A stretch of DNA of 42,666 nucleotides, taken from positions 1 through 42,666 of the forward strand of contig JADJJE010000009.1 in NCBI GenBank assembly GCA_016706685.1. The letters run 5' to 3'. The notes under the pieces were generated by a model. That model did no database searches, was not told the origin of the DNA, and was given only the letters and a program-made list of their open reading frames with translations. Made by a program: the position numbers and the translations under genes. The stretch is from Sandaracinaceae bacterium. Lineage in GTDB: Bacteria > Myxococcota_A > Polyangia > Polyangiales > Houyiibacteriaceae. Every line of letters starts with the position of its first letter. The stretch's first letter is position 1. This document shows, piece after piece, positions 21,056 to 30,585 of this stretch.

Positions 21056-21596
21056 GTGGGCCCCCGCTTGGGGCGCAGCCGCTGCACCGCCGCCGTGAAC
21101 TCGCCGCGCGCCAGGCGCAGGCGGGAGTAGCCCGTGTTGAGCGGGATCTCGAGCGCCTGCACGATGTCCGGCATGGAGATGCCGTCCAGCTCGTGCATGA
21201 CGAACACGGCGCGGCGCGACTCCTCGATGGACGAGAGCGCCCGCAGCACCAGGTCGCGGTCCTGCTGCGCTTCCAGCTGGTCGTGCGCGCTCGCGGACTC
21301 GTCGGCGCCCTCCGTGTCGTCCCGCAGCTGCTCCCGCCGATTGCTCGCCTTGCGGCGGTAGTCGGACGCGCAGTTCGCGGCGATGCCGAAGAGCCAGGGC
21401 TTCAGCGGCCGCGCAGGGTCGTAGTGGTGGGCTTTGCGATGCACGATGATGAAGACGTCGTGGGTGAGATCCTCGAGGTCAGCCGTGCGCACGTCGAGGC
21501 GCCGCAGGCTGTTCCACACGTACTTGAAGTGCGTGCGAAAGACCTCGTCCACGACGAGGCCATCCGTAGGGGTTCGGGGCGGCGGAGACGATTCCG

Positions 21597-21600
<4 letters not shown>
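21052..21600 (-). CDS. ECF sigma factor (sigma-70 family)
   Basis: ATG 21598-21600 overlaps the stop of the upstream envelope-protein gene (ATGA). The 182-residue protein has region 2 (DLEDLTHDVFIIVHRKAHHY, then RPLKPWLFGIAANCASDYRR) and region 4 (ALSSIEESRRAVFVMHELDG, ISMPDIVQALEIPLNTGYSR, LRLARGEF). This is the length and layout of a minimal ECF sigma factor. The acidic linker between regions (DDTEGADESASAHDQLEAQQ) is usual. The upstream gene reads into this one in the same frame only because of a one-base break near 21,740. No promoter is seen in front of this gene itself, so it is expected to be transcribed from the operon start. Confidence 0.85.
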
Positions 21601-22812
<1,212 letters not shown>

Positions 22813-23322
22813 TCAGCCGCCAGCGCGTCCTGCCGCTCGCTCCTTCAACATCTCGAGCGCCAGCTCGGCGGTCTGCCCGTACGACTCTTCGATGGTGGCC
22901 ACCAGCTTCTGTTCCATCTGCTTGCCGATGATGGGCACCTTCACCACCAAGTCGCCCTCGATGACGCGCTCGGAGCCGCCCGCAGCCGCGCGCACCGTGG
23001 TGGTGCCGCTGCCCGTGAACTTGTTGGCCAGCACCATGGGGATGATGGTCCACGCCAGCGTGTTGCTGCCCGCCGCGCGCCGCGACTCCTGCTCGTAGCT
23101 GATGCGGTCTGCGCCGATGGCCTTCGCCATCATGGCAGGCACCTCCTTGTTGGCGATGACCTTCCACTTCACGTACGAGCCGCGCTCGTCGTTGCGCTGC
23201 TCCAGCAGCTCGCGCACCACACCGGTGCGCTGGGACATGCGCTGGTTGAACGTGGGGTCGTCGAACACCGACCAGAGCTCTTCGGGCGTGCAGGGGAAGT
23301 GGTGGGTCATGGACAGGCGCAT
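22813..23322 (-). CDS. DUF2505-like (SRPBCC-fold) protein
   Basis: ATG 23320-23322 with GAGGAC upstream gives MRLSMTHHFPCTPEELWSVF, the opening of the DUF2505 family (START/SRPBCC fold). It continues with FNQRMSQRTGVVRELLEQRN, SYEQESRRAAGSNTLAWTII, a Gly/Thr strand and a final amphipathic helix (MEQKLVATIEESYGQTAELA). The 169-residue length is normal. An alternative start at MTHHF (23308-23310) is possible. The family is thought to bind a hydrophobic ligand, but none is known here. It is the first gene of the operon, and its TGA abuts the GTG of the next gene. Confidence 0.7.
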   Translation of the reverse strand: MRLSMTHHFPCTPEELWSVFDDPTFNQRMSQRTGVVRELLEQRNDERGSYVKWKVIANKEVPAMMAKAIGADRISYEQESRRAAGSNTLAWTIIPMVLANKFTGSGTTTVRAAAGGSERVIEGDLVVKVPIIGKQMEQKLVATIEESYGQTAELALEMLKERAAGRAGG

Positions 23323-23493
23323 GGTGGTGTCCTCATAGCAGATCAGCGGACGAATTCGTGACGGAAGCCACGGCCTCGCGGCGACCCAGGATATGCGTCG
23401 ACCGGCCCCGTCCTTCCCTTTCTTCTCTGCCGCCGCCGAGACTCCGCTGCGTGACCTGGCTCTCGCGCTGGCGATGGCCGGGCGACGCCGGCG

Positions 23494-23503
23494 CTGATAC
23501 GCT
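23494..23503 (+). promoter_or_regulatory. CTGATACGCT element, candidate extended -10
   Basis: CTGATACGCT followed by TCGCC lies 29 nt before the GTG start at 23532. It fits an extended -10 form (TGnTAnnnT). The same decamer occurs before the gene at 25420 (25341-25350), and CTGATACCGT before the gene at 12280. Confidence 0.4.
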
Positions 23504-23531
23504 TCGCCTACACCAAGCAGGAGCGTGAGGG

Positions 23532-24500
23532 GTGAACCGTCCAGTCGTCTTCCATTGGCTCTCCAGAGCCCTCCCGGCGCTCTTCTTGGGCGCCTGCTCC
23601 ACGGCGCACGAAGCGCCGCGCTGCGCCGGCGGGACGCGCTTCGGGGACTACTGCCACATGGCGCTGCAGGAGGGTGAGGCGTGTCCCGACCCGGACTACC
23701 CCAAGCCCTACCAGTTCTCCGACGGAGTGGTCTGCGGCACCGAGGACTCGGACATCGGCGCCGACATCGACGGGCTCTGTGACGCGTTGGGGGTTGGCTG
23801 TCAGCAGGGCAGGGCGGTGTGTCCATCGCCCCCGGCCACGCTCGCGGACTGCGCCAGCGTGGGGACCACCTACGCGGACTGCGGCGGCACCGGAGGCCCG
23901 GTGTTCGGCTGCGAGCTGCGCGGCAAGTGCCACTGGTTCATCCACGGGTGTGCGCCACAGACCCATCAGGTGACCACCTGTCCATCGTCGGACCTGTGCT
24001 GCCTCGAAGACTGGCCGTGGGCGCCGGACGCCGCGTTCTCGCACCCCACCGCGATCTTCATCCATGCCTTCAACACCGAGCCATGGGGGCCCGAGCGCGA
24101 GCTGAACGTGGACGTGGGCCCTGCTCCGAGCGAGCTGATGGAGCCCGGCCTCACCTGCGTGCCCGCGATGAACGGCGGGAACAACCCCTGTCATGACGCC
24201 TTCGACGTGTTCGACACGCTTGCGTTCGACGGGGGCCGGCGCATCGAGCTGCGTCCCTCGATCGGCATCCACTTTGGCTTCGCCCTGCTCATCGAGATCG
24301 AGCCGGTGGCCACGGGGCAGCGGGCGCGCGTCTGTCGCGCGGTGGAAACCGACGCCTTCGACTACACCTGCGAATTCATGACTCGCGGGTGGCAGCCGCG
24401 CCCTCTCTGCGCGACCTCCGGGACCGTCCAAGTGGGCGACGAAGGTGGCCACGTCGACGTGGAGTTCGAGGACGGCGGTCGCATCAGCGGCTGGTGGTAG
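23532..24500 (+). CDS. Cys-rich lipoprotein of unknown function
   Basis: The GTG start at 23532 gives a signal peptide (SRALPALFLGACSTAHEA) with a lipobox ending in Cys around residue 22. The mature ~300 residues contain about 20 Cys, many in pairs or short spacings (CGTEDSD, CDALGVGCQQGRAVC, CGGTGG, CELRGKCHWFIHGC, CPSSDLCCLEDW). A beta-rich C-terminal half follows (NTEPWGPERELNVDV, FDTLAFDGGRRIELRP, TSGTVQVGDEGGHVDVEFED). No family is recognised. It should be an outer-membrane lipoprotein stabilised by disulfides. It stands alone, divergent from the DUF2505 operon. Confidence 0.6.
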   Translation: MNRPVVFHWLSRALPALFLGACSTAHEAPRCAGGTRFGDYCHMALQEGEACPDPDYPKPYQFSDGVVCGTEDSDIGADIDGLCDALGVGCQQGRAVCPSPPATLADCASVGTTYADCGGTGGPVFGCELRGKCHWFIHGCAPQTHQVTTCPSSDLCCLEDWPWAPDAAFSHPTAIFIHAFNTEPWGPERELNVDVGPAPSELMEPGLTCVPAMNGGNNPCHDAFDVFDTLAFDGGRRIELRPSIGIHFGFALLIEIEPVATGQRARVCRAVETDAFDYTCEFMTRGWQPRPLCATSGTVQVGDEGGHVDVEFEDGGRISGWW

Positions 24501-24534
24501 GAGCTCGTGTTTCACCCACGTGGCGTTGACGCGC

Positions 24535-24553
24535 GGTGCTACCCAGTAGTACC
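24535..24553. promoter_or_regulatory. Imperfect palindrome before toxin-antitoxin pair
   Basis: GGTGCTAC and GTAGTACC (7 of 8 positions complementary) are separated by CCA, and the last arm ends 6 nt before the ATG at 24560. The location and symmetry fit an operator for the RHH-type antitoxin encoded just downstream. Confidence 0.4.
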
Positions 24554-24559
24554 GTGCTG

Positions 24560-24817
24560 ATGATGACCTTCGCCAAGCTGTCTCTATCGCTTCCGCCCCA
24601 TTTGCATCAATGGCTGACGGACGAGCACGACCGCTCGGGAACGCCGGTCAGCGCGTTGGTGGCGCGCGCGCTCGAGCAGACCCGCGAGCTCACGGCGCTC
24701 CGGACCGCGCGAGCGTCGCGTGTCCAGGCGGCGCTGGCTGAACTCGGAGGCAAGCCCTTGACCGCGCGCGAGCTCGCCCGCGCACGAGCCGAGCTGCATG
24801 AGCTGGGCCTGCTGTGA
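24560..24817 (+). CDS. Ribbon-helix-helix-like antitoxin
   Basis: The start is ATG 24560 or the adjacent ATG 24563. The 85-residue protein opens with a strand and two helices (TFAKLSLSLPPHLHQWLTDE, SGTPVSALVARALEQTREL), the layout of RHH DNA-binding domains. An Arg/Ala/Leu-rich helical tail follows (ARELARARAELHELGLL) and could clamp the toxin. Its TGA overlaps the GTG of the PIN gene (GTGA). The size and pairing are typical for a type II antitoxin. No close named family is recognised, so it is called from context plus fold pattern. Confidence 0.6.
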   Translation: MMTFAKLSLSLPPHLHQWLTDEHDRSGTPVSALVARALEQTRELTALRTARASRVQAALAELGGKPLTARELARARAELHELGLL

Positions 24818-25200
24818 CGGGGATCACGCTCGACACGGGCGCCATCATCGCGCTCGAGAAGGGCAAGCGGCGTATCCTCAGTGTGGTCAGTGTCGCCCTC
24901 GAGCACGACATCCCCGTCTTCATCCCCGCTACCGCGCTGGCGGAGTTCTGGCGCGAGCCGAGCAAGGCGATGCGCAGCCTGCTCGCCGACTGCACCGTGC
25001 TGCCCATGACCTCTCGCGAAGCCGAGGCGCTCGGCACGGTCTTGGGCCGCCTCGGGCGGCGGGCGGGCCCCCCGTTCGTGGACGCCTCGGTGGCCCTCTT
25101 CGCAGCCCTCTACGCGCCAGTCCTCTACACCGCGGATCCTGAGGACATGGGTGAGATCTGCAGCCGCGCGGGGCTCAACGTCCGCGTGCTGGGTGTCTGA
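24814..25200 (+). CDS. PIN-domain toxin (VapC-like)
   Basis: The GTG start at 24814 overlaps the antitoxin stop by 4 bp. The 128 residues contain the four acidic PIN positions: ITLDTGAIIALEKG (Asp 6), TALAEFWREPS (Glu about 47), PFVDASVALFA (Asp about 91) and YTADPEDMGEI (Asp about 110). The family members are Mg2+-dependent RNases that cleave tRNA or rRNA when not held by the antitoxin. The gene ends about 220 bp before the next gene. Confidence 0.7.
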   Translation: MTGITLDTGAIIALEKGKRRILSVVSVALEHDIPVFIPATALAEFWREPSKAMRSLLADCTVLPMTSREAEALGTVLGRLGRRAGPPFVDASVALFAALYAPVLYTADPEDMGEICSRAGLNVRVLGV

Positions 25201-25340
25201 CGAGCTGGCTGCCTGGCTCGCATTCCCCGGGAACTTCTGCCCCCCACGAGTGTCGGCAGGAACGTGACCCGGCGCACATCGCGCAGGGGTGACCCAATGA
25301 CCCCCGGTCCCCGCGTGTTCAACACGCCAAACCACCGATC

Positions 25341-25350
25341 CTGATACGCT
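25341..25350 (+). promoter_or_regulatory. CTGATACGCT element, candidate extended -10
   Basis: The CTGATACGCT decamer, followed by CGCC, is 70 nt upstream of the ATG at 25420 and is identical to the one at 23494. It would serve the two-gene alpha-2-macroglobulin-like operon. A TTCAACACGCC stretch lies upstream at about 25,320, but no clean -35 is seen. Confidence 0.4.
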
Positions 25351-25419
25351 CGCCACCGTCCCTGCCCGTGAACGGGCGCTTTGGGGGGACACCCAGAACC
25401 GACCTCGGGAGATCTTCTG

Positions 25420-28400
25420 ATGCTCTTCGTTGCTAGACCGTTGTCCCCTCGCTTCGCCGCGAGCGCGCTCGCCCTCCTCGTCACCGCGCTGCTGTCAGCC
25501 CCGCCCACCGCCCGCGCGGACCAGCAGGGTGGCTGGGAGCTCATGCTCTCCGGTCGCCTCGACGCGCGCTTCGGGGAGCCGCTGCGGCTGTCCGGCGTGG
25601 CCTACAGCGTGGCGGGCCTCGACGACCTGCGGCCCCACGCGGGCGAGGTAGAGGCTGAGCTGCGGCACTACGACAACGAGTCGCGCACCTGGTCCACCAT
25701 TGGGCGGGCCTCGGCCACGGCGGACCGCGAGGGGCGCTTCGGCATCGAGGTGCCCACGCCCACGCACTCGGCGGCCAACCTGCAGCTGCGCATCCGTGTG
25801 GGTGGGCAGGTGGGCCGCTGGTTCGAGCACGCGGTGCGCCTGATGCCGGCCAACCAAGTCCAGCTGCTCACGGACCGCGTGCTGTACCAGGCAGGTGAGG
25901 CGGTCCACGTGTTCGCCATCACGCGCAACACCACCACGGGCGCGCCCGTGCCCAACGCCAGCGTGGCCCTGACCGTCACCGACCCGAGCGGCCGCGTGCT
26001 GCTCGAGCGCAGCGTGACCACGGACGCGAGCGGCGCCATCACCGCGGACCTGCCGCTGCCCGACTCGGCCGGCAGTGGCCAGTACAGCGTGGCGGCGCGC
26101 GCGACCCTGCCGCAGGGGCAGGGCGTCACCGGCGCCCGAGCCTTCACGGTGGGCCGCCGCACGGTGGAGCGCCTGCTGGCTGAACTCACCATCGACCAGC
26201 GCGTGGTGCGCCCGCGGCAGCGCGTGACGGGCCGCGTCTCGGTGCACACGCCCAGCGGGGCGCCCGTGGTGGGCGCCGCCGTCGAAGTCAGCCACGAGAA
26301 CGGCGAGCCGGCGTCGGTGGTCACCAACGACGAGGGCGTCGCGGTGTTCGAGCTGGCGGCCCCGGGCTACCTGGCGGGCGACGTGCTGCACACGCCGGTG
26401 GTCGCGCGCATCACGCACGCCGGTCACGGCGCGCTGCACGTGGTGGGCAGCTACGTGCTTGCCCGCACGCGCTTCCAGGTGGAGGTCCACGCGGCCTCGG
26501 GCGGCGTGGTGCCGGGCGTGCCCACGTTCGCGTACCTGCGCGTGAGCGATCCGCTCAACGAGCCCGCGCCGGTGGGCACGTCGGTGGAGGTCAGCGGCCC
26601 TGCCGTGCGTGGCGGGCGTCATCGCGGCGCGGTGGACGCGCACGGCCTCTTGGAGGTGCCCATCGAGCTGGCGCTCGCGGACGTCGCGCCCATCCAGACC
26701 GAGGGCTACAACTGCCCGTCGGGGCCGTCCACGCTGCTGGACGTGGAGATCGGTGACGCGAACGCCACGGGCGCGGCGCGCGCCGCGGTGGTGCAGACGC
26801 GCACGTGCGTGGCCGTCTCGAAGGAGGCCGTGGTGGTGCCCCGCGTGGCCACCGTGGTGCTGGACCAGGGCGGTGAGCTGGTGGTGGACCTCGAGCGCCG
26901 TGACGCGGCGCGCGACGCTGCGGTCCTGGTGGAGGTGCTGAGCCGCGGTGAGGGCACGCTGCTGGCCTCGGGCTGGGCCGACCGCGGGGCCTCGCGCGTC
27001 ACGCTGCGCTTGCCGGCGCGCGCGCTCGGCTTGCTGTGGGTGCGCGCGCGGCCGGTGGCGGCGGCGGGCGCACGCAGCGCCCTCGACGTGGACGGCGCGG
27101 TCGGCGTGGGCATCGGCGCCTACGACGCCGTGCTGGTGCGCCACGCCGACACCTTCGCGTTGAGCCTCGTGGCCGACCGCGAGGTCTACGAGGTGGGCTC
27201 GCGCGCCGAGCTTGGCGTGCTGGCCACACCCGCCGCGCCCGCGCAGGCCTGGGCCACGCTGGTGGCGCGTGACCTCGCCGCGCACGGCGGAGAAGAAGAC
27301 TACGTGCTGCCCGTCATGGAGACCGCGCTGCGGGCGGCCATCCTGGACCGCCAAGAGCGCGGCAACCTGCTGGTGCGCGCCACGCTCGCGGCCACCCTTT
27401 CGCGCGACACCACCCCGAACGAGCCGCCTCCGCTGGTGCGGCCGCCCTGGGACCCGCGCGGCCGCAGCTTCCCCGGCAACACCGGCCGCGGCATCCAGCG
27501 TGATCCCATCGCCATGCGCGAAGAGCTGCGCCGCCGCGCGCTGGGGCAGGTCATGCTGCGCCTCGAGCAGCTGGTGGCCGCCATGCCGGCCGAGGGGCAG
27601 CAGCGCGACGACCTGGTGGTGAGCCAGGGCGGGCGGCTGCGCTTCCGTCCGGATGTACTCGAGCATCTGCATCAGCAGCGCAGCGGCGCGGACTACCGGA
27701 CGCTGGGCGGCGAGACGATGACCGTCGCCATGCTCACCGAAGTGGACCCCAGCTTCGACTTCGACCGCGTGGCCCGGCGCGTGGCCCGCACCAAGCTGCT
27801 GAGCCTGATGGTGGCCGTGACCGCCTTCAGCAACCCGGACAACGAGTCGGCGTCGCGCTCGTCGGCGGGCGTGCCACCGGAGGAGTGGCTCTCGCGGCTG
27901 GTGCAGCTGGGCGCCGTGCAGCCCACCGCGCTGCTGGACCCGTGGGGGCGCCCGTTCTTGCTGCGCCGCGCCGGGACACGCCGGCCGCCGGTGGTGCTGA
28001 GTGACCGGGCGGCGGGCTGGGAGCTGGTCTCCGCCGGCGCCGACGGACGCGCGGGCAACGGCGACGACGTGGTGAACCCGTTCGAGCGCGTGGTGCCGCG
28101 CGGCACCATCTATGCGGTGGCGTCGGGCGAGGACGACCTCATGCGACGCCTGGCGCTGCTGGCCCCGGGGCCGGACACGCTGCAGCGCATGTACACTGCC
28201 TACTCGACCATGTCGCAGGAGGCGCGCGACGAGGAGCAGGGCGAGACCATGGACGCGACCTCCTCCGAGGCCTACTACGACGACGCGATGGCGGAGGGCG
28301 AGCCGGCCGCCGAGATGAGCGCCTTGGGCGCACTCCAGGGCACCGGCGTCGGGGGGGGCGGCAGTGGCGCGGGCTACGGTCGCGGCATGGCCATGGAGGC

Positions 28401-30585
28401 CCGCTCACGCGCGGCGCCCAGCGCACCCCTGGCGGGTCTTGCCATGGACGCCCCGGAGGAAGCGCCTATGCCGCAGGGTCAGGCGGCGTCCACGCTGGCC
28501 TCCATGGGGGAGCGCATCCGTGAGGACTTCCCCGCGACGCTCTTCTTCGTAGGCCGCGTGGCGCTCGACGGCGCCCGCACGCCCGTCACCATCCCGCTCG
28601 CGGACGCGCTCACGACGTATCGCGTGGAGGCCATCGCGTGGACCACCTCGGGCTTCTTGGACGTGGCGCGCACCCAGCTGCGCGTGGATCAGAGCGCCAC
28701 CGTGGACACGCCGGTCCCGAACGCGGCCGTGGTGGGCGACGTGGTGCGCTTCCCGGTGCGCGTGGCCAACCGCACCGGCGAGCCGCTCACCGTGCTGGTG
28801 GACGTGACGGCCGACGGCGTGCGGGTGGACGCCCCGGCCCCCGCCACGCTGACCGTGCCGCCGCGCGACGCGGCCGAGACCACCATGGAGCTGCGCCTGC
28901 CCGTTGCCGGCGAGGGCCACCTGGTGATCCGTGCCGTGCGAGCCGACACGCGCGCCCCGCTCGACGCCGTGCGCCGCCCCATCGCGGTGCGGGCCGACGC
29001 GCGCCTGGTGCGGGTCACGCAGCAGGTGCTGGTGGGCCCGGGTGAGCAGGTGCACGTGGACGTGCCGGCCGACGCCAGCGAGCGCGGCCCGGGCGAGCTG
29101 CGGGTCGCCTCCGGCGTGGACATGTTCGGCGCGTTCAGCACGCCGGACGCCATCGACCGCGGCTGGACGCGGCGCATGGCCGGGATCGCCGTGCCCGACG
29201 AGGAGCTGGGCTACGCGCGCAACCTGCTGCAGGCGGCGCAGCCCGAGGAGCACCGCGTGATCGGCGGCGACGTGGCGCAGATCGCGCGCGCCATCTCCAC
29301 GCTGTGGAGCGACAGCAGCGTGAGCGACATGGTGCTGGCGCGCGGGCTGCGCTCGGTCACGCGGGTGACCGAGGGCGAGGCGGCCGACCCGGCGCGCGTG
29401 GGCCAGCGCTGCAACACGCTGCTGGGCCTGGTGCCGGCGGTGCGCAGCGGCGGACGCTCGGCGCTGCAAGAGGACCTGCGCGCGGTGGTGGGCCTGCTGC
29501 GCAGCGGCGTGGGCGACGGCGCCGCGCGCATGGACGAGCGTCAGGGCCCCACCGAGCTGACCTGCGCCGCCGCGGCGTTGGCGCTCACGCGGGGCACCGC
29601 CACCGACGACCGCGCGGCCGAGCTGCTGCGCCGGTCCGGAGCGTACATGGTGGCCATGGGCGAGGGCATCCTGGTGGAGGACCCCACGCGCGACGGCACC
29701 ATCGCGCGCACGCTGCCCACGGCCTACACGGCGCTCGCCATGATCGGCCAGGACCGCGGCCCCGCCGCGCTGCGCTTCCTGCGCGCTCAGGCCGAGGTGG
29801 CCAGCAGCGTGACCGGCACGGCCGCGCAGGCGCCCACGGTGGCGGCGCTGGCCATGCTGACCAGCGGCATCCCCGACCGCCTGGGCGTCACGCTCGACGG
29901 TCGCGCGCTCGAGGTGCGCTCGGGCGATGGTGCCCACGTGGCGCAGCTCGACGGCATTGGCCGGCCCGGGCGGCATACGCTGGTCATCGACACGCCGGTG
30001 CTGGCGTTGGTCTACGTGGACGCGCTCTACGGGCAGCCGTGGACCACCGCGCCCGAGCGGCCCATGCCGGTGGACATCGAGGTGACCGGCGAGACCGGCG
30101 CTCGCGATACCCGCGCAGGCCTGGCGCTCACCCTGCGCAACCGCATGCCGCGCACGCTCTCGCGCGGCGTGGCCGAGCTGGACCTGCCTGCGGGCGTGGA
30201 GCTCGACCAGCCCACGCGCGACGCCCTCGAGGCGCGCGTGCGCAGCGTGACCCAGCTCGGTCGCACGCTGGTCATGGAGCTGCGGCCCATCCCGGCCGGG
30301 GGTAGCGTCACGCTGCCGCTGCCGCTGCGCTACAGCGTCTCGGGCAGCCTGCGGGGCCTCGGCGTGAGCGTCTACGACCAGAACGTGCGCGGCGGCAGCG
30401 TGCGCCCAGCGGCCGTGCTGCCCTCGCGTGCATTGGCCATCCCCGACGCGGGCCCCGAGCCCGAGGCCGCCGAGCCGCGCACTACCGCGCCGCCGCCGCC
30501 CATCCCACCGCCCATCCCCATGCCGCGGCCCATCGAGGTCCTGGCTCCCGTCGCGACCCTGATCACCGCCGAGGTGCGCCCATGA
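25420..30585 (+). CDS. Alpha-2-macroglobulin-like secreted protein with embedded GspG-like motif
   Basis: ATG 25420 is chosen because GGGAGA lies upstream and a signal peptide follows (FAASALALLVTALLSAPPTA, cleavage near ARADQQ). The 1,721 residues include an MG2-type domain (LLTDRVLYQAGEAVHVFAIT, VTDPSGRVLLERSVTTDASG, about 145-225). Around residues 838-890 there is an inserted module with LLDPWGRPF and ELVSAGADGRAGNGDD, like the C-terminus of GspG pseudopilins. A Gly-rich linker follows (~975-1000), then the A2M core (DFPATLFFVGRVALDG, ADALTTYRVEAIAW, near 1030-1070), a helical region like the thioester domain but without a CxEQ motif, and a Pro-rich C-terminus. It probably acts in the periplasm or on the outer membrane. 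Its stop overlaps the next start (ATGA). Confidence 0.75.
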   Translation: MLFVARPLSPRFAASALALLVTALLSAPPTARADQQGGWELMLSGRLDARFGEPLRLSGVAYSVAGLDDLRPHAGEVEAELRHYDNESRTWSTIGRASATADREGRFGIEVPTPTHSAANLQLRIRVGGQVGRWFEHAVRLMPANQVQLLTDRVLYQAGEAVHVFAITRNTTTGAPVPNASVALTVTDPSGRVLLERSVTTDASGAITADLPLPDSAGSGQYSVAARATLPQGQGVTGARAFTVGRRTVERLLAELTIDQRVVRPRQRVTGRVSVHTPSGAPVVGAAVEVSHENGEPASVVTNDEGVAVFELAAPGYLAGDVLHTPVVARITHAGHGALHVVGSYVLARTRFQVEVHAASGGVVPGVPTFAYLRVSDPLNEPAPVGTSVEVSGPAVRGGRHRGAVDAHGLLEVPIELALADVAPIQTEGYNCPSGPSTLLDVEIGDANATGAARAAVVQTRTCVAVSKEAVVVPRVATVVLDQGGELVVDLERRDAARDAAVLVEVLSRGEGTLLASGWADRGASRVTLRLPARALGLLWVRARPVAAAGARSALDVDGAVGVGIGAYDAVLVRHADTFALSLVADREVYEVGSRAELGVLATPAAPAQAWATLVARDLAAHGGEEDYVLPVMETALRAAILDRQERGNLLVRATLAATLSRDTTPNEPPPLVRPPWDPRGRSFPGNTGRGIQRDPIAMREELRRRALGQVMLRLEQLVAAMPAEGQQRDDLVVSQGGRLRFRPDVLEHLHQQRSGADYRTLGGETMTVAMLTEVDPSFDFDRVARRVARTKLLSLMVAVTAFSNPDNESASRSSAGVPPEEWLSRLVQLGAVQPTALLDPWGRPFLLRRAGTRRPPVVLSDRAAGWELVSAGADGRAGNGDDVVNPFERVVPRGTIYAVASGEDDLMRRLALLAPGPDTLQRMYTAYSTMSQEARDEEQGETMDATSSEAYYDDAMAEGEPAAEMSALGALQGTGVGGGGSGAGYGRGMAMEARSRAAPSAPLAGLAMDAPEEAPMPQGQAASTLASMGERIREDFPATLFFVGRVALDGARTPVTIPLADALTTYRVEAIAWTTSGFLDVARTQLRVDQSATVDTPVPNAAVVGDVVRFPVRVANRTGEPLTVLVDVTADGVRVDAPAPATLTVPPRDAAETTMELRLPVAGEGHLVIRAVRADTRAPLDAVRRPIAVRADARLVRVTQQVLVGPGEQVHVDVPADASERGPGELRVASGVDMFGAFSTPDAIDRGWTRRMAGIAVPDEELGYARNLLQAAQPEEHRVIGGDVAQIARAISTLWSDSSVSDMVLARGLRSVTRVTEGEAADPARVGQRCNTLLGLVPAVRSGGRSALQEDLRAVVGLLRSGVGDGAARMDERQGPTELTCAAAALALTRGTATDDRAAELLRRSGAYMVAMGEGILVEDPTRDGTIARTLPTAYTALAMIGQDRGPAALRFLRAQAEVASSVTGTAAQAPTVAALAMLTSGIPDRLGVTLDGRALEVRSGDGAHVAQLDGIGRPGRHTLVIDTPVLALVYVDALYGQPWTTAPERPMPVDIEVTGETGARDTRAGLALTLRNRMPRTLSRGVAELDLPAGVELDQPTRDALEARVRSVTQLGRTLVMELRPIPAGGSVTLPLPLRYSVSGSLRGLGVSVYDQNVRGGSVRPAAVLPSRALAIPDAGPEPEAAEPRTTAPPPPIPPPIPMPRPIEVLAPVATLITAEVRP

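Noticed and set aside
25495..27672. 725-residue minus-strand frame rich in His, Arg and Gly
   Set aside because: It is the antisense shadow of the first A2M-like gene in GC-rich DNA. The His/Arg/Gln bias is typical of such shadows.
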